Of a stretch of DNA of 51,747 nt, positions 18,973 to 26,826 are shown piece after piece; within the stretch, counting starts at the first letter, position 1, and each line of letters starts with the position of its first letter. The notes under the pieces are model-generated. The model worked only from the letters and a program-made list of their open reading frames with translations, did no database searches and was not told the DNA's origin. The translations under genes and the position numbers were made by a program. Source of the stretch: an uncultured Eubacterium sp. GTDB taxonomy: Bacteria; Bacillota; Clostridia; Lachnospirales; Lachnospiraceae. The stretch is taken from NCBI GenBank assembly GCA_947089855.1, contig CAMUML010000031.1, positions 1 to 51,747 on the forward strand, read 5' to 3'.

Positions 18973-19401
18973 TTAACCGTTTGAATACCCATTGATAAAA
19001 TAGAACAGGCATCCGCCCATTTTCCCAAGGGCAATCGCCCCCAGCATCCATTCCAGCCCCATTTTTAGCTTGAGCCTGCGGTACATGATCGGATAGGCAT
19101 TGATAATCTCTGCCAATGCAACCGCCATACATCCGACAAAGATGCCGGCGCTTAACCCAAACATCCCTAGCACAAAATGCCCCACCGGAAAATGGATTGC
19201 CGGATAAACTGCTAAGATATTTCCAACGACCCCTCCGCATATAGTAGCATTTTCATACGTTATAATATGCTTTGCCGTCTTTGACTTCTTTGCCATCTGC
19301 GGTATAATGCCCAGTTTCACCGCAATGGCAAAGCTGCCGGTCGCAACCGACAGCCCGCAGGCAAGCCCTAAAAACCCAAGAAACACATGTTGCAGCCACA
19401 T
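18973..19401 (-). CDS. spoVAB: Stage V sporulation protein AB
   Basis: A 142-residue integral membrane protein with about four spans, of normal SpoVAB length. The pattern FLGLACGLSVATGSFAIAVKLGIIPQMA and ALAEIINAYPIMYRRLKL is typical. SpoVA proteins of the spore inner membrane take part in movement of dipicolinate during sporulation and germination; the exact role of AB is not known. AAGGAGG precedes the ATG. It is downstream of spoVAA in the same transcription unit. The AC, AD and AE genes are not in this window. Confidence 0.9.
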   Translation of the reverse strand: MWLQHVFLGFLGLACGLSVATGSFAIAVKLGIIPQMAKKSKTAKHIITYENATICGGVVGNILAVYPAIHFPVGHFVLGMFGLSAGIFVGCMAVALAEIINAYPIMYRRLKLKMGLEWMLGAIALGKMGGCLFYFINGYSNG

Positions 19402-19488
19402 CTTGTAGGCCTCCTTTCTGTTTGCGCCCTCCCCTCTTTCAAATACAGGCGTTCCAGCCGAAATCCCTTGTACACCATTTGGGGCCTA

Positions 19489-19695
19489 TTAAAATTCCCC
19501 GGCCCATGCATCATCTACACCTGCCTCCACATCGATGTCCGCATCCAAATCTTCCCATCCTATGCCTGCTGCAAACAGATGCCTGTCTATAAAATCCACG
19601 AACGCGCGGCATAGCCGCATCCATAACCCGCCGTTTCCTTTCTCTTCGTCTAAAAACCGGTCTACAACCCCTACTAAAACATAATTAATCCACAT
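19489..19695 (-). CDS. Small ORF between spoVAA and spoVAB
   Basis: Possible 68-residue protein starting MWINYVLVGVVDRFLDEEKG and ending in an acidic tail (DLDADIDVEAGVDDAWAGEF). It overlaps the spoVAA stop by 11 bp, which could be translational coupling, but the ribosome binding site is weak (GGAAGG, 11 bases away). I do not recognise it. It may be a real small gene of the spoVA operon or only an open frame. Confidence 0.35.
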   Translation of the reverse strand: MWINYVLVGVVDRFLDEEKGNGGLWMRLCRAFVDFIDRHLFAAGIGWEDLDADIDVEAGVDDAWAGEF

Positions 19696-20338
19696 CGATG
19701 CTATTGCCTTCCCTTTCTGCATTTTCTACAAACGTATTGTCAACATCCTGTTCATATTTGCGCATTTCCACCTGAATTGGCGTTGGGTCATGCGTAACCT
19801 TTTTCTTTCCGATATGGTTATAAAAAACAATAATCCCGATCGGCATCCCAAGTGCATAGAAAACCTCAATTTCTGTCACACCGTTTGACTGAGTACCCGT
19901 AACTTGCTGGTAAAGCTGCTGGAACACTTCCCCCACACCCACATCGTTATTAAACGTCATTATGGTAAACGCGGCACCAAAGAAAATAATAATACATAAA
20001 ACAATCGTTTTAACCGTATCCAGCCATTTATTTTCCTGAATGCCCGCATTGCATTCTACAACAAAATCCGTTTCCCCCATATTCTGTACTTCCAGCTGCG
20101 GATAATCCTCATGGATCTGCTGGATAATGCTTAGAATGGAAAATACTTGTATCTGCTGCTTTTTTTTATGCGGCGTATCTTTCTCCTGAAATGAATAGAT
20201 TTTTTTCTGCTTTAACTGCCTTAATGCTGCCGCATCGGTACATTCCATTTTTGCAATGTCCTGCAAGTGTACCTGGCGGTCCTGGACCACAATATTCCGG
20301 TCTATTTTCAGATAAAGCGTATCCGGTGTCGCTGCCAT
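19685..20338 (-). CDS. spoVAA: Stage V sporulation protein AA
   Basis: A 217-residue membrane protein of the SpoVAA family. It begins TPDTLYLKIDRNIVVQDRQVHLQDIAKMECTD, the conserved N-terminal domain, and has two membrane spans in the second half (TIVLCIIIFFGAAFTIMTF and VFYALGMPIGIIVFY). The ATG at 20338 is chosen because GGAAGG lies eight bases upstream. It is preceded by a gene for an LEA-like repeat protein and a candidate sigma-G promoter, which fits forespore expression. Confidence 0.9.
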   Translation of the reverse strand: MAATPDTLYLKIDRNIVVQDRQVHLQDIAKMECTDAAALRQLKQKKIYSFQEKDTPHKKKQQIQVFSILSIIQQIHEDYPQLEVQNMGETDFVVECNAGIQENKWLDTVKTIVLCIIIFFGAAFTIMTFNNDVGVGEVFQQLYQQVTGTQSNGVTEIEVFYALGMPIGIIVFYNHIGKKKVTHDPTPIQVEMRKYEQDVDNTFVENAEREGNSIDVD

Positions 20339-20413
20339 AGCAGTTTCCTTCCTTTCCATTGGTTTCTTATGAAAAATTTCTGATTGCCATCTATACTTTT
20401 GCCACGATCCTGC

Positions 20414-21142
20414 CTACGCCTGCCGCCCGACTTTTCTATCTATTACAGTTCTATCTATCACAGTTAGCTTTTTCATTGCTGCCTTCACAGCATTTTCGGC
20501 CCTTTGTGCTGTTTTTTGCGCCTTTTCCAGCAGGGCCTTTCCTTCCTGTGCTGCATTTACAGCCTGTACCGCCGTATTACTTGCTATTTCCCCTGTCCAT
20601 CTTTTTGCTTTGTTTACGGCTGCTGCTTCCTGCTTTCCTGTTTCCTGCACTGCAGCAATCGCCTGCCCCGTTGTATTTTGTGCGGCTGCCTTCGTATACC
20701 CTTCTACCTTACGCACATTTTTTACCGCCAGCTTCTCTGGTTCCTGCACTGCTTTTATGGCCTGGCCGGTCGTCTTCTGTGCAATTGCTTTCGCCTGCCC
20801 TACCGTTTCCATGGCCTGGCCGGCTGTCTTCTGTGCAATTGCTTTCGCCTGCCCTACCGTTTCCATGGCCTGGCCACAAGTTTCTTTGCCCGCTATCTGC
20901 ACTTTACCGTATAACCGGCCCCCGGCATTTGCTGCCTGCTTCCATTCCCCCTGCATATCTTTCTGCGCTTGTGCAAACATCTTCCCATCCGCACTACGCA
21001 CTGTGCGGTCCATTTTATCTACAAATGTGACTTGATCTAGATCCTGCCTTTGCTGGTTAAACGTTAAATAATAGTATATGCCGCCTGCAACTGTAATAAC
21101 TAGGATTACAATAAGGCACATCCTGTAAATGAATTTTCCCAT
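20414..21142 (-). CDS. Membrane-anchored, alanine/glutamine-rich LEA-like repeat protein
   Basis: Unrecognised protein of 242 residues. One membrane span near residues 5-24 (YRMCLIVILVITVAGGIYYYL) is followed by a long charged, Ala/Gln/Lys-rich helical region with imperfect repeats of the type GQAMETVGQAKAIAQKTA, one unit of which is duplicated almost exactly at the DNA level. The composition recalls LEA group 3 proteins, which protect membranes and proteins from drying. The inner ATG has GAGG six bases upstream. It lies 75 bp before spoVAA behind a sigma-G-like promoter, so it may be a forespore protein (inference). Confidence 0.65.
   Translation of the reverse strand: MGKFIYRMCLIVILVITVAGGIYYYLTFNQQRQDLDQVTFVDKMDRTVRSADGKMFAQAQKDMQGEWKQAANAGGRLYGKVQIAGKETCGQAMETVGQAKAIAQKTAGQAMETVGQAKAIAQKTTGQAIKAVQEPEKLAVKNVRKVEGYTKAAAQNTTGQAIAAVQETGKQEAAAVNKAKRWTGEIASNTAVQAVNAAQEGKALLEKAQKTAQRAENAVKAAMKKLTVIDRTVIDRKVGRQA
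20757..20864 (-). repeat. Tandem duplication of a 54-bp unit within the LEA-like gene
   Basis: Positions 20757-20810 and 20811-20864 differ at only two of 54 bases and encode an 18-residue repeat. The near identity implies a recent duplication and probable length variation between strains. Confidence 0.9.
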
Positions 21143-21226
21143 GCCATTCCTCACTTTCCATACATATGCCAAAGAACTATCAAACCGTTGCCGCAATAGA
21201 AAAACTGCCGACAATCCGATTGCAGA

Positions 21227-21255
21227 TAGTATGTCCTATTTTTTTCTTACTATGC
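21227..21255 (-). promoter_or_regulatory. Candidate sigma-G (forespore) promoter for the LEA-like/spoVA operon
   Basis: On the minus strand GCATA (21251-21255), 17 bp, then CATACTA (21227-21233) fits the sigma-G consensus known from Bacillus (GHATR and CATWHTA). It is about 85 bp before the first gene. The interval 21143-21448 otherwise holds only the terminator of the next operon. Confidence 0.55.
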
Positions 21256-21351
21256 CTTTCTATGAATAATTTATAAAACAATCTAATCCACCATGCGGGG
21301 CCGCCGCAATACAACCCCGCCGCTCACGTTCCTCCATTACCGTAAAAAAAT

Positions 21352-21383
21352 AGAGCATACAGGTTTCCGTTCCTATATGCTCT
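21352..21383 (-). terminator. Terminator of the FtsX/ABC operon
   Basis: AGAGCATA-AGG pairs with CCT-TATGCTCT, and seven T follow on the minus strand. It lies 65 bp after the permease stop. Confidence 0.85.
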
Positions 21384-21448
21384 AACGCTGCTATTATATG
21401 CGATTTTGATTGATATGATTGAGCAAGGCTGCTTCAAAGGATTGTAAA

Positions 21449-24277
21449 TCAATGCGAGGCTGCAATTTCCTCTGTTACCGCCCCATGCACTATTTTGTAT
21501 GCCGGCCCGAAAACCGCCAAAACCGAAACCACAATGTTAAACCCTAAAATCCCAGCCATCAGCCCTATAGGGACCTGTGCCGAAAAATGCAGGAACTGCA
21601 CCACATGGGCCATATAGTAATCCATAGCCCTGCGCAGGCATAGATGGTAGCATAGGAAAATAAATATATCCGTTAAAACCCCATACCATACCCCTGCAGC
21701 AGCCGTCATCTTATATAACCCAATATCCGTTATCCCCATCGCACGGATAATGCCATATTCCCGCTTGCGTGCCAATATGGTATAATGCATACTGTTTATC
21801 ATATGGAATAAACTAATGGCCAGCAGGATCAGCGCAACTGCTGTAAAAAAAATCTGCTGCCTTTCCAGATATGCCTCCTGTGCCGCAATTGCCGCCGTAT
21901 AGTCTTTGAGCACTGCTTTGGGCACATCCTGTATTTTTGCCAGCAGGCTTCCTGCAGCTGCCTCTACATCCATCCCTTCTGCTGGCGATGCATGGAGGAA
22001 ATGGTATCCGTGAATCCCATACGTGTGCTCCATTTGGCTGTTTGTCATAATAATACTCTGCGCATCCGTCCACCCGCCTGCATTCAGCCACCCTTGTTCC
22101 TGCGCCAGCCCCCTGCTGGCCACTGCTGCAACCTCAAACTCCTTTTCGATATAATGTTGCGGCTCAGAATCAAATTTCAAATCTTGTGGCGGGCAGTCCA
22201 AATCTTTCACAACGCGCAGCGTAACCATGTCCCCAGGGTGTTTTCCATAAAAATCATAATTGTTCTGCCCGTCGCGGTTTGCAACTACTATGACCTGTCC
22301 CTTCTTTTCCATTTCTTCTGGTACGATTGCGCCTTCCAAAATAAAATCCTGCATTTGTCCGAGCATCCCGGCGTCATATCCGTACACGTCATATTTAACC
22401 CCATACAAGCCATCTGCTTTTTGATTCAGGATACCCCCAAACCGCTGCCTGTGATAGCTGTTTTGATCCATCTCGTCAAAATATTGGCCCCACGTTAGCT
22501 CCCCTTTGTGGATCAGCAGTTCACCCATTGTAAATTTAACGGCATAGCTTTCCGATAGCTCCGGCATTTGACGGATTTCATCCACAACTGCCTTTGGAAC
22601 CATATCTGCAAGGGAATCTGACTTTACGCTGACCCGGAAGGCCGACCCCAGCCCATCATCCGATTTCAGCGACATCTCAGCATGGATTTTTAGGTTTTCC
22701 ACCATATAAACGGTGCACAAAACCATACATCCGCCAATAGACAGCGAAAGCAGGATCCCGGCTGCCCGTTTCTTGTTGGAAAACAGGAACTTCCTTACAA
22801 GTACATAGGACAGGCGGAAGCTCCTCCTGCTATAAATGCACCGGCTAAAAGAAACATACCCGCTCATTGCCTGGCGGATAGTCTGCTTGTGCAAGGTATA
22901 CACCGTTAAAAAACCGATACCTGCCAATGCTGCCAGCAAAAACAAAAAACCCAGGGCAGCTACATTCCAGGACACATAAAATCCAGTATGGACGCCGCGC
23001 TCCAAAGTAGCCTCCTGCCCAGATTCTAACATCTGCGCTGCGGCATATGCCGGTACCGCTTCCCCATTGGCAAACACCCCGGCCAGCCGCCCATAAAACA
23101 GCTTCAGCAGGCCGTTCCCAAGCAGGCACCCAACTGGATACCCTACAAGAAATAAGATCCATAGTTCTAAAACCAACGTACCCGCAATCACGCTCCCGCT
23201 AATGCCAAGCGTCTGCATTATAGCATATTCCGCCGTCCTTCTAGAAACGGATATTTGAAAAATACTGTAAACCACAAACAGGCTGAACAGCCCCAACAAC
23301 AGCAGCATCCCATGATATGCCAGGTTATAATCGCTTTGCAGTTTTAAAATAATATAGGTAAAATTGCCCCGTTCATTTGTCAAAGCAAAAGTTACTATAT
23401 CTAAAATGCTGTCCGGTTTTTCCCCACCCATAAACTGGGTGACCTCATCATTGGCCTGTACCTGGCTTCCGGGCAATCCATACGCCTGTAAAAAAGCGTC
23501 CAGCTGCTTGTATAACGCCCCGCTTTCCGCAAATTTCAAATACAGGTATCTGCTGCCTGCTTCTAAGGCGTTCGCAGTATATGCCCCGGTGACAAATACC
23601 TCCATATAGCCGGCATCCAAATCCCATCTGCTTTTTACGATCCCTGACAACTTATAAAGGCGCCCGTTGATGCCCACCTTATCCCCTACCTTACCAGAAA
23701 ACCCCAAATTACGAAGTACATAACGGTCTGTTGCAATTTCATCCGCTTGTTTTGGGTAGCTCCCCTGCAAAAACTCCCGGTGCATCATCTGCATATAAGA
23801 TTGGTCCGCACATATAAACTGGATCTTATATGGCACAGATACCGAATCCATAATCTGTACTTTTCCAACCTGTTCCAGCGAAAACCCCTTGCCAGCACCG
23901 CTGCCATTACCTGTGCCAGCATCCACATCTGCCCCGTTCGGCTGTTGTGTAGCTATACTCATGAGCGGTAAAATTTGCCTTCGTGAGTCGGCGTTACTGG
24001 CAAATTTTATTGCACGCCAGTATAATTTGCCTGGCGTCTGGCTGCCTGCTTTGTTTGGCGTTTGCCCTCCTGCTTTGCCTGGCGCTATGCTTTCCGCCTG
24101 AATGCAATAATGCCAATCCCCATAGATACCCTTTTTATTTTCCAAGTCATTCATACGGTTGCTGTACATCAAAGAACCCATCCCTGCCATCAAGGCAGCT
24201 GTTAAAACCATGCTTGCAAAGATAGCCACGGTCTGGCTTTGATAATGCCTCATATACTGGAAAACCAGCTTTAACAT
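21449..24277 (-). CDS. FtsX-type ABC transporter permease (Bce/MacB-like)
   Basis: Large membrane protein of 942 residues. One N-terminal span (about 15-38) is followed by a long extracellular region, a first FtsX core (about 315-460), a span near 510, a second extracellular region and a C-terminal FtsX core with three spans (about 800-935). This duplicated layout is that of two-domain FtsX permeases that export or sense antimicrobial peptides or lipids. A short Lys/Pro/Gly-rich stretch with repeated QTPNKAGSQTPGK-like units (about residues 70-83) is unusual. It overlaps the ATPase gene by 7 bp, and a two-component system follows the same order seen in Bce modules. Confidence 0.88.
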   Translation of the reverse strand: MLKLVFQYMRHYQSQTVAIFASMVLTAALMAGMGSLMYSNRMNDLENKKGIYGDWHYCIQAESIAPGKAGGQTPNKAGSQTPGKLYWRAIKFASNADSRRQILPLMSIATQQPNGADVDAGTGNGSGAGKGFSLEQVGKVQIMDSVSVPYKIQFICADQSYMQMMHREFLQGSYPKQADEIATDRYVLRNLGFSGKVGDKVGINGRLYKLSGIVKSRWDLDAGYMEVFVTGAYTANALEAGSRYLYLKFAESGALYKQLDAFLQAYGLPGSQVQANDEVTQFMGGEKPDSILDIVTFALTNERGNFTYIILKLQSDYNLAYHGMLLLLGLFSLFVVYSIFQISVSRRTAEYAIMQTLGISGSVIAGTLVLELWILFLVGYPVGCLLGNGLLKLFYGRLAGVFANGEAVPAYAAAQMLESGQEATLERGVHTGFYVSWNVAALGFLFLLAALAGIGFLTVYTLHKQTIRQAMSGYVSFSRCIYSRRSFRLSYVLVRKFLFSNKKRAAGILLSLSIGGCMVLCTVYMVENLKIHAEMSLKSDDGLGSAFRVSVKSDSLADMVPKAVVDEIRQMPELSESYAVKFTMGELLIHKGELTWGQYFDEMDQNSYHRQRFGGILNQKADGLYGVKYDVYGYDAGMLGQMQDFILEGAIVPEEMEKKGQVIVVANRDGQNNYDFYGKHPGDMVTLRVVKDLDCPPQDLKFDSEPQHYIEKEFEVAAVASRGLAQEQGWLNAGGWTDAQSIIMTNSQMEHTYGIHGYHFLHASPAEGMDVEAAAGSLLAKIQDVPKAVLKDYTAAIAAQEAYLERQQIFFTAVALILLAISLFHMINSMHYTILARKREYGIIRAMGITDIGLYKMTAAAGVWYGVLTDIFIFLCYHLCLRRAMDYYMAHVVQFLHFSAQVPIGLMAGILGFNIVVSVLAVFGPAYKIVHGAVTEEIAASH

Positions 24278-24975
24278 ATGCCCTCACCGCCTTCCCTGGT
24301 ACTGCCTGGCCCAACAATGCGCCCGTCTTCAATATGGATGATCCGGTCGCACGCCTGTGCAATGGCCTCATTATGGGTAACCATCAAAATCGTCTGATGG
24401 TATTTCCGGCAGCCAGCTTTTAAAAGCCCCATTACTTCAACCGTTGTACCGGAGTCCAGATTTCCGGTTGGCTCGTCTGCCAGCAGGACTGCAGGCCTGT
24501 TTACTAGTGCCCTGGCGATTGCCGTGCGCTGCTGCTGCCCGCCAGACAGTTCATAAGGATATTTTTTCCGCTTCTCCCAAATCCCCAGCTCCTTTAGCAG
24601 TTCTTCAATATACGCATGGTTGATATGCCTGCCCCGGTCAAAGGTTACTGGCAGCGCTACATTGTCATACACATTCAAAACTGGCATTAGGCTGTAATTT
24701 TGAAATACAAACCCAATATTCCTGCGCCGGAAAACTGTCAATTCCTTCCTTTTTAACAGGCCAATGTCCTTGCCTTTGATAAAAACCTTCCCCTGGTCCG
24801 GCACGTCTAGCCCGCCGGCCATATGCAGCAGCGTCGTTTTCCCCGAACCCGAGGTGCCTACCACTGCGATAAACTCGCCTTCCCTGGCCTGCAGCTGGAT
24901 GTCCTGCAACGCCTTTACCTGGTTGCCTTTTTCCCCATATACCTTATTGACATGGACCAGTTCCAAAATATTCAT
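24271..24975 (-). CDS. ABC transporter ATP-binding protein, LolD/MacB/BceA type
   Basis: ATPase of 234 residues. Walker A GTSGSGKT (40-47), Q-loop FQNYSLMP (91-98), signature LSGGQQQR (143-150), Walker B VLLADEPTGNLD (163-174) and the H-loop MVTHNEA are intact. It powers the FtsX permease encoded immediately after it with a 7-bp overlap. GGAGGGC lies before the ATG. Confidence 0.93.
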   Translation of the reverse strand: MNILELVHVNKVYGEKGNQVKALQDIQLQAREGEFIAVVGTSGSGKTTLLHMAGGLDVPDQGKVFIKGKDIGLLKRKELTVFRRRNIGFVFQNYSLMPVLNVYDNVALPVTFDRGRHINHAYIEELLKELGIWEKRKKYPYELSGGQQQRTAIARALVNRPAVLLADEPTGNLDSGTTVEVMGLLKAGCRKYHQTILMVTHNEAIAQACDRIIHIEDGRIVGPGSTREGGEGIC

Positions 24976-25017
24976 ACTATCTGCCCTCCGTTTTGTGTTT
25001 TCTAGTAACAGTTCAGA

Positions 25018-25035
25018 TAACCCGTTGAACGGTTA
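25018..25035. promoter_or_regulatory. Inverted repeat before the ABC genes
   Basis: TAACCCGTTGAACGGTTA is an imperfect dyad about 45 bp upstream of the ATPase start, in the 136-bp gap after the kinase gene. It may be the binding site of the adjacent OmpR-type regulator, as in Bce-like systems where the sensor pair controls the transporter. Confidence 0.4.
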
Positions 25036-25111
25036 CGTTTTCTACAGACAGTATAATGATGCCGCCTTTCATTTCCTTTACAAATCTGCAGATAATTCTT
25101 ACAGTTTTGTA

Positions 25112-26032
25112 TTATCTGCATTCTAAATTTTCGCTGTAATTGCGCAGGAATACGGAAAAACAGCTTCCCTTCCCATACACTGACTTTACCGTCATATACC
25201 CTTTCTCTTTTTCCAAGATCAAGTTCGACAGGTACAGGCCAATGCCGCAGCCTTCTGCCTGCCCTGCCGCACGGCCCCGGTAGAACCGCCGGAAAATTTT
25301 CAGTATTTCATCCTGTGGGATGCCACAGCCGTTATCTACAAATTGAACCTCCGTATACAATTCATATGGCTGGATACGGATAGACACTTTACCGCCAAAA
25401 CCAGTATACTTGACCGCATTTTCCAAAATATTTACAAATACTTCCACTGTCCATTTCCGGTTGTGGTACAATACGCAGTCCTGGGCCGCTTGTGGGCATT
25501 CCAGCTGGATTTCTTTCTTTTCCAGCCTTTCATAAACAGCATCAACTGCTTCCAGTATGGTTTGACGCAGCGGTATCCCATGCACCTCAAAAGCAATTGC
25601 ATCCTGCTCCAGTTTTACCATTTTAAGCAAAGAGCCAATGATCCAGTCCAGCTTTTCAATCTGCCTTTTTATTTTCCGGCTGATTTCCTCTGCCTGCACG
25701 GCGTCTAGGCGCTGCCCTGACAAAATTTCCGTATACACCGCAAGGTTTGCAAGCGGCGTTTTCAACTGGTGCGACATATTGGACACCAGGCCCTTTACTT
25801 GTTCTTTTTCTTCGTCGGCTACTTCTACCTGTTTTGCCATAATTTCTTGTATCCTTGCTATTTTACTGGCTAAGGCAAAAAATGCGCCTTCCTTGGCATC
25901 CATATCTTTTATTTCCTCTTGCTGCAGCACACAATCCAGCAGCTGGTCAATGGCGCGGTATGTCCGCCCGTTCCAATAAATGCCAACCCCCACCGCTGCA
26001 GCCACTGCTACAGCTAACAGCACCGTTACCAT
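25112..26032 (-). CDS. Sensor histidine kinase, short-input type
   Basis: Kinase of 306 residues with a single obvious N-terminal span (about 2-20) and no sizeable extracellular domain, as in kinases that sense through a partner transporter. The phosphorylated histidine is H88 in SNMSHQLKTPLANL. The N box (NILENAVKYT), G1 (DNGCGIP), F box (FRRFYRG) and G2 (GCGIGLYL) are all present. It starts 3 bp after the regulator gene, and its ribosome binding site lies within that gene. Confidence 0.92.
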   Translation of the reverse strand: MVTVLLAVAVAAAVGVGIYWNGRTYRAIDQLLDCVLQQEEIKDMDAKEGAFFALASKIARIQEIMAKQVEVADEEKEQVKGLVSNMSHQLKTPLANLAVYTEILSGQRLDAVQAEEISRKIKRQIEKLDWIIGSLLKMVKLEQDAIAFEVHGIPLRQTILEAVDAVYERLEKKEIQLECPQAAQDCVLYHNRKWTVEVFVNILENAVKYTGFGGKVSIRIQPYELYTEVQFVDNGCGIPQDEILKIFRRFYRGRAAGQAEGCGIGLYLSNLILEKEKGYMTVKSVYGKGSCFSVFLRNYSENLECR

Positions 26033-26035
26033 CTT

Positions 26036-26713
26036 TTATGATTCCTTCCAAATATATCCAATCCCGTGGACTGTTTTTAAATACACTGGGCCATTTTCAT
26101 CCAAGCCCAGTTTTGTACGCAGCCGGCTGACATTTACAGAAACTGTATTTGTATCCACATATTTACCCTGCATATCCCATAAACGGTTTAAAATCTGTTC
26201 TTTGGACAACACATGGTTTTTATTCTCAACCAGATATAACAAAAGCCGGTATTCCAGCTTGCTGACCATTAGTGCTTCCCCGTCTTTATAGACTTTACAA
26301 TCCCCCTGGTCTATGGTGATACTGCCCGAAACTAACTTCGCTGTACCAGACGTCCCTTGCAGGATCCGTTTCATCCTTGCTTTCAGCACGCCTAGGGAAA
26401 ACGGCTTTGACAAAAAATCGTTTACCCCAAGCTCCAGGGCTTGAATCTCGTCCAGCTCCGTATCCCGTGCCGTCAGCATGATGATTGGGATACTGCTAAA
26501 GCTACGCACTTTCCTGCACAGGTCAAAACCTGACCCATCCGGCAAATTGCAGTCCAACAGCACCATATCATAACAGCCCTTTTCAATTTCCAGGATACCA
26601 GCCCTTTTGCTGCCTACACAAGCAACATCATATCCGTCCTGGTTAAATGAAAAATATAGCCCTTCCTGTAAATCTACATCATCTTCAATAATTAAAAGCT
26701 TCCCTGCCGGCAT
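26036..26713 (-). CDS. OmpR-family response regulator
   Basis: Regulator of 225 residues. The receiver has the acidic pocket EDD (10-12), phosphoacceptor D54 in VLLDCNLPDGSG, threonine in MLTARD and lysine in LSKPF. The C-terminal winged helix (about 125-225, with VSKLEYRLLLYLVEN and TVSVNVSRLRTKLG) is the OmpR/PhoB type. It forms a two-component pair with the next gene and probably controls the ABC genes downstream. Confidence 0.93.
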   Translation of the reverse strand: MPAGKLLIIEDDVDLQEGLYFSFNQDGYDVACVGSKRAGILEIEKGCYDMVLLDCNLPDGSGFDLCRKVRSFSSIPIIMLTARDTELDEIQALELGVNDFLSKPFSLGVLKARMKRILQGTSGTAKLVSGSITIDQGDCKVYKDGEALMVSKLEYRLLLYLVENKNHVLSKEQILNRLWDMQGKYVDTNTVSVNVSRLRTKLGLDENGPVYLKTVHGIGYIWKES

Positions 26714-26769
26714 ATGCCCCCACCCCTTTTTGATTCCATTTTTTTATGGGACATTGCAACAAGAAAAAA

Positions 26770-26799
26770 ACAACGTCCCCCTTCCGGCTAAAACGTTGT
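26770..26799. terminator. Terminator between coaBC and the response regulator
   Basis: ACAACGT and ACGTTGT form a stem with T runs on both strands (seven T on the minus strand, five on the plus strand). It lies about 28 bp after the coaBC stop and serves chiefly that minus-strand gene. Confidence 0.75.
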
Positions 26800-26826
26800 C
26801 TTTTTCTTATAGCTGCCCTTTTGCTA

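Noticed and set aside
20359-21030. 223-residue open frame on the plus strand, rich in Leu and Pro
   Set aside because: It lies antisense to the LEA-like gene, whose repetitive composition keeps the complement open. It has no good ribosome binding site and no recognisable domain.
24030-24095. Repeat in the FtsX permease gene as a mobile element end
   Set aside because: It is an in-frame short-codon repeat within an intact reading frame and has no inverted ends.
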